Source of the DNA: Bradyrhizobium nanningense
Lineage (GTDB): Bacteria > Pseudomonadota > Alphaproteobacteria > Rhizobiales > Xanthobacteraceae
NCBI RefSeq assembly: GCF_004114535.1
Contig: NZ_LBJC01000031.1
Span: 79,851 to 143,850 of the forward strand
Direction of reading: 5' to 3'
Length of the DNA: 64,000 nt
This document shows, in pieces, positions 58,524 to 64,000 of the stretch (positions are counted from its first letter, which is position 1; each line of letters starts with the position of its first letter). A model generated the notes under the pieces. The model saw only the letters and a list, made by a program, of their open reading frames with translations, ran no database searches and was not told the DNA's origin. Position numbers and translations under genes: made by a program.

Positions 58524-59912
58524 CTACTCCGACGCCTGGCGGACGTGGCGCGCGGTCGGCGTGCGCATGGTGACGAGTTCCTCGGCCGCGGTCGGATGCA
58601 GCGCGATCGTCGCGTCGAAATCGGCCTTGGTCGCCTTCATCTTCACCGCGATCGCGACGGCTTGCGTGATCTCGGCGGCGGCATCGCCGACGATGTGGCA
58701 GCCGAGCACGCGATCGGTCGCACCGTCGACCACGAGCTTCATCAGCACGCGAGTGTCGCGGCCGGACATCGTCGCCTTGATCGGGCGGAACGTCGTCTTG
58801 TAGATGTCGACGTGGCTGAATTGCGCGCGCGCCTCGGTTTCCGTCAGACCAACCGTGCCGACCTCCGGCTGCGAGAACACCGCGGTCGGGATGTTGGCGT
58901 GATCGACCCTCACCTCGCGCTTGCCGAACACGGTATCGGCGAAGGCATGGCCCTCGCGGATCGCGACCGGCGTTAGGTTGAAGCGATGGGTGACGTCGCC
59001 GATCGCATAGATGCTGTCGACCGAGCTCCTGGAGAAATGGTCGACCGCGATGCCGCCGTTGTTCGGGTTGATGGCGACACCGGCCTTCTCCAGGCCGAGA
59101 TTGGCCACCGCCGGATGGCGGCCGATCGCGAACATCACCTGGTCGGAAGCGAGGCTCGATCCGTTCGACAGATGCGTGGTGAACTCCTCGCCGTGGCGAT
59201 CGACCTTCGCCACCGTGCAACCGGTGAGAATGGTGATGCCTTGCTTCTCCATCTCGGCTCGGACATGGGCGCGGACGTCCTCGTCGAAACCGCGAAGGAT
59301 GTTGTCGCCGCGATAGATCACGGTGACGTCGGAGCCGAAGCCGGCGAAGATGCCGGCGAATTCCAGCGCGATATAGCCGCCGCCCTGGATCACGATCCGC
59401 TTCGGCAGCTTCTTGAGATGGAACGCCTCGTTGGAGGAGATCACGTGCTCGATGCCGGGAATCGCGGCGCCGTGGTTGGGCGCGCCGCCGGTGGCGATCA
59501 GGATATATTTTGCGGTGATCTTGCGGTCGTTCTCGAGCAGACGGACGGCGTGCTTGTCTTCGATCACCGCGCGGCTCTTGACGATTTGCGCGCCCGACTT
59601 CTCGACATTGGCAGTGTAGGCCGCCTCCAGCCGCGCGATCTCCTTGTCCTTGTTGGCGATCAGCGTCGCCCAGTCGAAGCTGGCGGGCGGAACGGTCCAG
59701 CCGAAACCCGCGGCATCCTCGAGCTCATGACGGACATGCGAGCCGATCACGAACAGCTTCTTCGGCACGCAGCCGCGGATCACGCAAGTCCCGCCCATGC
59801 GGTACTCTTCCGCGATCATCACGCGGGCGCCGTGACCGGCCGCGATGCGGGCGGCACGCACGCCGCCCGAACCACCACCGATGACGAAGAGGTCGACGTC
59901 GAATTCAGCCAT
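58524..59912 (-). CDS. gor: Glutathione-disulfide reductase
   Basis: 462 residues. FAD-binding VIGGGSGGVRAARIAA at the N-terminus, redox-active C43 and C48 in GGTCVIRGCVPKK, NADPH domain GGGYIALEFAGIFAGFGSDV with downstream Arg (IYRGDNILRGFDED), and the C-terminal dimerisation domain with the catalytic His in IALHPTAAEELVTM. It keeps glutathione reduced in the cytoplasm. It follows rpiA and the DUF2059 gene on the same strand, 46 bases after the latter. Confidence 0.94.
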   Translation of the reverse strand: MAEFDVDLFVIGGGSGGVRAARIAAGHGARVMIAEEYRMGGTCVIRGCVPKKLFVIGSHVRHELEDAAGFGWTVPPASFDWATLIANKDKEIARLEAAYTANVEKSGAQIVKSRAVIEDKHAVRLLENDRKITAKYILIATGGAPNHGAAIPGIEHVISSNEAFHLKKLPKRIVIQGGGYIALEFAGIFAGFGSDVTVIYRGDNILRGFDEDVRAHVRAEMEKQGITILTGCTVAKVDRHGEEFTTHLSNGSSLASDQVMFAIGRHPAVANLGLEKAGVAINPNNGGIAVDHFSRSSVDSIYAIGDVTHRFNLTPVAIREGHAFADTVFGKREVRVDHANIPTAVFSQPEVGTVGLTETEARAQFSHVDIYKTTFRPIKATMSGRDTRVLMKLVVDGATDRVLGCHIVGDAAAEITQAVAIAVKMKATKADFDATIALHPTAAEELVTMRTPTARHVRQASE

Positions 59913-59958
59913 TGTCCACTCCGACCTCCTTCAAAGATTCCTGATCAGATAGTGTCTG

Positions 59959-60504
59959 TCAGATTTCCTTGCCACGCTTGCGCATCTCGGCGCGGAAGGC
60001 CCCCATCACGGTCTCGGAGAAGTTCTGGGCCCAGGAGTTCATGAAGGCCATGCTGAGCCCGATGGCGCGCGGCTCGGCGTCGATCAGCTTCTTGCCGAGC
60101 GGCGACTTGTAGAAGGTGACGAGATCCTTCAGCTCCTGCTCGGTGAACTCGCTGGCATAGATCTGCGCCATGCCTTCGCCGATCTCGTTCTGGCGGCCCT
60201 GGAGCTGCTGCGCCACGATCGGCGCGACCTCGTTGAGGTCCTTCTGATAGTTCAGGTTCTGCTGGGTCAGCGCGATCTTGGTCTTCTCGACGAGGCCGGG
60301 CACGGCGCCGGCATACATCGCATTGGCGTTCTTGATCTGCAAAATTTCCCTGGCTGCCGCAATCGCCGCGGGCGAGGCCTTCGGCTGGGCCGGCGCGGCG
60401 CCAGCCTTTGGCTGGGCGGGCTGCTGCGCCACGGCCGGGGCGGCCGTAAGGGCCAATCCCACGACGAGCGTCGCGGCCGGCAAGAACTTCAAAACGCTCT
60501 TCAT
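59959..60504 (-). CDS. DUF2059 domain protein, exported
   Basis: 181 residues. A signal peptide (FLPAATLVVGLALTAAPAVAQ) is followed by a Ala/Pro-rich linker and the DUF2059 helical domain (about 105-170, YASEFTEQELKDLVTFYKSPLGKKLI). The family is periplasmic and has no known activity. It starts two bases after rpiA, so it is in one operon with rpiA and gor. Confidence 0.85.
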   Translation of the reverse strand: MKSVLKFLPAATLVVGLALTAAPAVAQQPAQPKAGAAPAQPKASPAAIAAAREILQIKNANAMYAGAVPGLVEKTKIALTQQNLNYQKDLNEVAPIVAQQLQGRQNEIGEGMAQIYASEFTEQELKDLVTFYKSPLGKKLIDAEPRAIGLSMAFMNSWAQNFSETVMGAFRAEMRKRGKEI

Positions 60505-60506
60505 TC

Positions 60507-61214
60507 CTAGTCTCCTTTCGGCTTGCGCCGTTCAATCACGCGAATTCCCTCAGCCCCCGCCAGAACGGCAGAGCTGGCCAAGCCGATGAACAATCCATGC
60601 TCGACCACGCCGGGGATCGCGCTCAACGCCGTGGCGAGGCTGGCAGGATCCTCGATCCGTCCGAGCTGGGCATCGACGATCCAGTGGCCGCCGTCGGTGA
60701 CGAAAACGTGGCCGTCCTTGGCCTTGCGGACCGCCATTTGCCCGGAAACGCCGCATTCGGCAAATGCCTTCTCGATCGCGCGGCGCGTCGCGCCGAGGCC
60801 GAACGGAATGACCTCGACCGGCAGCGGAAATTTGCCGAGCGTCGGCACCCATTTGGTGTCATCGGCAATCACGATCATGCGATCCGAGGCCGCCGCCACG
60901 ATCTTCTCGCGCAGCAGCGCGCCGCCGCCGCCCTTGATCAGGTTGAGCGCGGGATCGATCTCGTCGGCGCCGTCGACGGTGATGTCGAGATGGTCGATCT
61001 CGTCGAGCGTCGTGAGTGGGACCCCGCAACGCGCCGCGTCGAGGCGCGTCGCCTCGGAGGTCGGCACGCCGATCACCTTCAGCCCGGCGGCGACGCGCTC
61101 GCCGAGCAGCTCGACGAAATGCTTTGCGGTCGAGCCGGTGCCGAGCCCGAGCTGCATGCCGTCCCTGACATCCTCGAGCGCGCGAGCAGCAGCCTGTCGC
61201 TTCAACTGGTCCAT
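60507..61214 (-). CDS. rpiA: Ribose-5-phosphate isomerase A
   Basis: 235 residues. The substrate loop GLGTGSTAKHF (about 24-34), the catalytic region DGADEIDPALNLIKGGGGALLREKIVA and DDTKWVPTLGKFPLPVEVIPF are all present. It interconverts ribose 5-phosphate and ribulose 5-phosphate in the pentose phosphate pathway. The ATG at MDQLKRQAAAR was chosen; a GTG six codons upstream is possible. First gene of the operon with DUF2059 and gor, linking pentose phosphate flux to NADPH-using glutathione reduction. Confidence 0.93.
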   Translation of the reverse strand: MDQLKRQAAARALEDVRDGMQLGLGTGSTAKHFVELLGERVAAGLKVIGVPTSEATRLDAARCGVPLTTLDEIDHLDITVDGADEIDPALNLIKGGGGALLREKIVAAASDRMIVIADDTKWVPTLGKFPLPVEVIPFGLGATRRAIEKAFAECGVSGQMAVRKAKDGHVFVTDGGHWIVDAQLGRIEDPASLATALSAIPGVVEHGLFIGLASSAVLAGAEGIRVIERRKPKGD

Positions 61215-61375
61215 ATTCACGTTTGCGCCCACCTATGAAGTCTCGAACGTGCCGCCGATCATGGCCGCTTTCGGCGGCCTATGTAGCCTCGTTTTCCGCG
61301 CGGGAACAGGCCTATAAGGTGATCTTATGGGCCCGCCCCTTGCGTGGACACGAGCGGGCCGGTAGCGCTTGGATC

Positions 61376-62050
61376 ATGAACTCCCCTCACACCATCGTCT
61401 TCGATCTCGACGGCACGCTTGTGGATACGGCGCCCGACCTGATCACCGCGCTGAACTACGTGCTCGACCGCGAAGGGCTGCCGCCGGTGCCGATGGCCTC
61501 GGCCCGCAACATGATCGGCGCCGGCGCCCGCAAGCTGATCGAGCGGGGGCTGGAAGCGGAGGGTCGCACCGTCACCCCCGCCGACATGGACCGGATGACC
61601 GCCGATTTCATCGGCTATTATGCCGATCATATCGCCGTCGAATCCCGGCCCTTCGAGGGGCTCGAGGCCGCGCTCGACCAGTTTTCGGCGCAAGGCCACC
61701 GCCTCGCGGTCTGCACCAACAAGCTGGAATGGCTGTCGAAGCGGCTGCTGGACGAGCTCGACCTCAGCCGCCGCTTCGCGGCGATCTGCGGCGCCGACAC
61801 CTTTGGCGTCCAGAAGCCGGATCCGACCATCTTCCGCGAGACCGTGGCGCGGGCCGGCGGAGCGGTCAAAGCCAGCATCATGGTCGGCGACGCCGGAACC
61901 GATGTCGGGGTGGCCCGCCGGGCCGGAGTACCCGTGATCGGGGTCAGCTTCGGCTACACGGATGTGCCGATTGCCGAGCTGAAACCGGACCGGCTGATCC
62001 ATCACATGCGCGACCTGCCGGCCGCCGCCAGCAGCCTGATGACCGTATAA
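61376..62050 (+). CDS. gph: Phosphoglycolate phosphatase (HAD superfamily)
   Basis: 224 residues. HAD motif I is DLDGT with nucleophile D10; motif II CTNKLEW; motif III FGVQKPDP; motif IV VGDAGTDVGVARRAGVPVIGVSFGY. Length and cap domain fit Gph, which hydrolyses 2-phosphoglycolate from DNA repair or Calvin-cycle oxygenation. The start MNSPHTIVFDLDG places the catalytic Asp as usual. It is divergent from rpiA. Confidence 0.9.
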   Translation: MNSPHTIVFDLDGTLVDTAPDLITALNYVLDREGLPPVPMASARNMIGAGARKLIERGLEAEGRTVTPADMDRMTADFIGYYADHIAVESRPFEGLEAALDQFSAQGHRLAVCTNKLEWLSKRLLDELDLSRRFAAICGADTFGVQKPDPTIFRETVARAGGAVKASIMVGDAGTDVGVARRAGVPVIGVSFGYTDVPIAELKPDRLIHHMRDLPAAASSLMTV

Positions 62051-62098
62051 CGCCATCAAGCTCCTGGAATCGCGTTATTATTCCGCGATAGCCTCGCA

Positions 62099-62114
62099 TT
62101 AACCATTCATTAAC
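62099..62114 (+). promoter_or_regulatory. CtrA-type binding site
   Basis: TTAA-N7-TTAAC, the full consensus of the alphaproteobacterial cell-cycle regulator CtrA, in an AT-rich pocket 95 bases upstream of the lipoprotein gene and reading in its direction. Only one full site was noticed in the window. Confidence 0.5.
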
Positions 62115-62208
62115 TATGCGCCGCCCGCCGGTTGCCTGCCCCCAACGACGCTCCTAAGGTCCGCGCGGGGCTTGTGTGGCGGTTCGTCGCAGTTGAAGTG
62201 GATGGGTC

Positions 62209-62703
62209 ATGCGTCGTGTCATCGCGGTTGCGTTAGCGGGAGCGGGTCTGTTGGGGGCGGCAGGTCTTGGGGGTTGCTCCTCGATGTCCTGGGACATGTT
62301 CAAATCGGCCCCGCCGACCGTCCAGGTCCGGCTCGAATCCAATCCCCCGGGTGCGGACGCCACGACCTCGATGGGTCCGGGCTGCAAGACCCCCTGCTCC
62401 GTCTCGGTTCCCGCCCCCGAGGCCCCCTTCACGGTCGCTTTCGCGCTCCCGAAGCACCAGCCGGCAAGCGTCCCGGTGAACGTGATCAAAAATCCCGGGG
62501 ATTTCACCACCCCGGCGTCGGTGACCACGGACCCGAATCCGGTCTTTGCGGAACTCCAGCCGGCGACGCCGCCCAAGCCGGTTCGCAAGCCGCACCGGCC
62601 CAGGAAGCCCAAACCGGCCGTAGCCGCGCCTGCTGCGGCACCGGCAGAGGCGGCGCCGGCCGCGGCCTCACCGTTCCCCAATCCGAACGCCGGCAAGCGG
62701 TGA
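62209..62703 (+). CDS. PEGA-like lipoprotein
   Basis: 164 residues. A lipoprotein signal peptide ends at LGAAGLGGC, with the acylated Cys at about residue 23. Residues about 37-85 resemble a PEGA domain (VQVRLESNPPGADATTSMGPG followed by CKTPCSVSVPA), with a Cys pair likely bridged. The C-terminal third is Pro/Lys/Ala rich, as in wall- or surface-reaching linkers. It should sit in the outer membrane facing the periplasm. A possible CtrA site upstream suggests cell-cycle-timed expression. Confidence 0.75.
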   Translation: MRRVIAVALAGAGLLGAAGLGGCSSMSWDMFKSAPPTVQVRLESNPPGADATTSMGPGCKTPCSVSVPAPEAPFTVAFALPKHQPASVPVNVIKNPGDFTTPASVTTDPNPVFAELQPATPPKPVRKPHRPRKPKPAVAAPAAAPAEAAPAAASPFPNPNAGKR

Positions 62704-62810
62704 TCTACGTATACCACCCGATTGTCCTCGTCGCGTCCGATGCTTAGATTGCGTCCCGAGCACCGCTGAAGCCAGGGTGCGCCCATTGCCGTAGTGACAA
62801 GGCCTCTCGC

Positions 62811-63830
62811 ATGAACGGATCCGCCGCGCTGTCGACCCCGATGACCGACCCGTTCGGGCGGACCATCAGCTATTTGCGCGTGTCCGTCACCGACCGCTGC
62901 GACCTGCGCTGCTTCTACTGCATGTCCGAGGACATGACGTTCCTGCCGAAGGCAAACCTGTTGACGCTGGAGGAACTCGACCGGCTCTGCTCGGCCTTCA
63001 TCGCCAAGGGCGTCAAGAAGTTGCGGCTCACGGGCGGCGAGCCGCTGGTCCGGCGCAACGTGATGTCGCTGGTGCGCTCGCTGTCGCGGCATCTTTCGAG
63101 CGGCGCTCTGAACGAGCTGACGCTGACCACCAACGGCACCCAGCTGGCGAAGCACGCGAGCGAGCTCGCCGATTGCGGCGTCCGCCGCATCAATGTCTCG
63201 CTCGACACGCTCGATCCCAGGAAGTTTCGCGACATCACCCGCTGGGGCGAGATCGACAAGGTACTGGAAGGCATCGAGGCCGCACGCGCCGCAGGACTTG
63301 CCGTCAAGATCAACGCGGTGGCGCTGAAGAACCTCAATGAGGACGAGCTTCCCGAGCTGATGCGCTGGGCCCACGGCAAGGGCATGGGCCTGACGCTGAT
63401 CGAGGTCATGCCGATGGGCGAGATCGGCTCGGGCCGCATCGACCAATATTTGCCGCTCTCGCTGGTGCGCGCACGCCTTGCCCAGCAATTCACGCTGACG
63501 GACCTCGCCGAGAGCACCGGTGGACCGGCCCGCTATGTCAGCGTCGCCGAGACCGGCGGCAAGCTCGGCTTCATCACGCCGATGACGCACAATTTCTGCG
63601 AATCCTGCAACCGGGTTCGGATTACCTGCACGGGAACGCTGCACACCTGCCTCGGCCACGAGGACGCCTCGGATTTGCGCAAACCTCTACGTGCATCTGA
63701 TGACGACCTGCTGCTTGCGGATGCGATCGACCGCGCCATCGGCCTGAAGCCGAAGGGCCATGATTTCATCATCGACCGCCGCCACGACCGTCCCAGCGTC
63801 TCCAGGCATATGAGCGTCACCGGTGGCTGA
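62811..63830 (+). CDS. moaA: GTP 3',8-cyclase MoaA (molybdenum cofactor biosynthesis)
   Basis: 339 residues. The radical SAM cluster is C30-x3-C34-x2-C37 in VTDRCDLRCFYCMSE; a second 4Fe-4S cluster is bound by CESC and the later Cys of CLGHED (about residues 264-281). The protein ends VTGG, the conserved Gly pair needed for activity. It starts molybdopterin synthesis from GTP. No Moco-riboswitch-like structure was recognised upstream. It supplies the cofactor needed by molybdoenzymes such as the nicotinate dehydrogenase at the other end of the window. An ATG at 62841 (MTDPFGRTISYL) is an alternative start. Confidence 0.94.
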   Translation: MNGSAALSTPMTDPFGRTISYLRVSVTDRCDLRCFYCMSEDMTFLPKANLLTLEELDRLCSAFIAKGVKKLRLTGGEPLVRRNVMSLVRSLSRHLSSGALNELTLTTNGTQLAKHASELADCGVRRINVSLDTLDPRKFRDITRWGEIDKVLEGIEAARAAGLAVKINAVALKNLNEDELPELMRWAHGKGMGLTLIEVMPMGEIGSGRIDQYLPLSLVRARLAQQFTLTDLAESTGGPARYVSVAETGGKLGFITPMTHNFCESCNRVRITCTGTLHTCLGHEDASDLRKPLRASDDDLLLADAIDRAIGLKPKGHDFIIDRRHDRPSVSRHMSVTGG

Positions 63831-64000
63831 CACCGGCGGACTACGGCCTTATTCCCCTTAACTATCAACAAACTTCCGATTGACTGGCGGCACGCCCGCT
63901 GATTTGGTGCGGCTGCCTCATGCCTGCGCGGCGAGACAAGCCACGCGCCCGTTCGGCGCAGTCAAGACGGCCGGGGCACAATCGGGGGAGGACCTATCGT

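Noticed and set aside
62704..62810. Possible molybdenum-cofactor riboswitch upstream of moaA
   Set aside because: The spacer is only 107 bases and no Moco-motif stems could be assembled by hand.
1..64000. CRISPR arrays, tRNA or rRNA genes, insertion sequences, phage genes
   Set aside because: Looked for and not seen: no regularly spaced direct repeats, no cloverleaf with a TTCGA arm, no transposase, integrase or phage structural protein.

Overview
This window is high-GC chromosomal DNA from an alphaproteobacterium, most likely a Bradyrhizobium or a close Nitrobacteraceae relative. The inference rests on the acpXL-type cluster for very-long-chain fatty acids on lipid A, an alphaproteobacterial LexA box and CtrA site, DUF2865/DUF2380/DUF2059 exported proteins, tandem kup genes, and dispersed inverted repeats of the kind seen between genes in that family. 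No rRNA, tRNA, CRISPR array, insertion sequence or prophage gene was found; most of the window is core metabolism and envelope functions.

Layout. 1-6 kb: a divergent nicotinate locus. A UPF0280 gene and 6-hydroxynicotinate reductase run leftward; a two-gene nicotinate dehydrogenase (2Fe-2S subunit, then a molybdopterin subunit fused to three cytochrome c domains) runs rightward, with two dyad-symmetric operator candidates between them. 6-9.4 kb: an extradiol dioxygenase with its own operator-like dyad, and an orphan HerA-like ATPase. 9.7-16.2 kb: MgtC-like protein, P-type cation ATPase with a small membrane partner, and several small or lineage-restricted genes, including a 47-residue exported peptide gene. 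16.4-20.7 kb: acpXL-fabZXL-fabF2XL-fabF1XL-lpxXL, in which FabF2XL lacks catalytic residues. 20.8-29.5 kb: a PotF-like binding protein, aminotransferase, rhodanese, two kup transporters and motAB.

29.7-45 kb: RraA-like protein, the phosphatidylethanolamine pair psd-pssA, an Atm1-type exporter, a LOG-family protein, the overlapping operon cysS / 37-residue membrane peptide / GNAT / cimA, two exported Cys-containing proteins, and a three-gene set of class II DAHP synthase, dgkA and nadE. 45-54 kb is more accessory in feel: hydrolase, GST, a class III cyclase with TPR-like repeats, DUF2380, a TerB/membrane/TerC/UPF0114 cluster closed by a strong terminator, and two tandem paralogous exported proteins. 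54.3-64 kb: a class II glutamine amidotransferase overlapping or abutting a GCS2-type carboxylate-amine ligase, a zinc-ribbon protein, an SOS-controlled unknown gene, a bicupin, gor-DUF2059-rpiA, gph, a PEGA-like lipoprotein and moaA.

The most promising leads are a LexA box (GTTC-N7-GTTC) embedded in a near-consensus promoter of an uncharacterised 102-residue protein; the translationally coupled UPF0280/6-hydroxynicotinate reductase pair, which may be an enzyme with its own flavin-transfer factor; the amidotransferase/ligase pair; and three very small genes with good start signals or overlaps. All functional statements come from reading motifs and context by eye; no database search was run.
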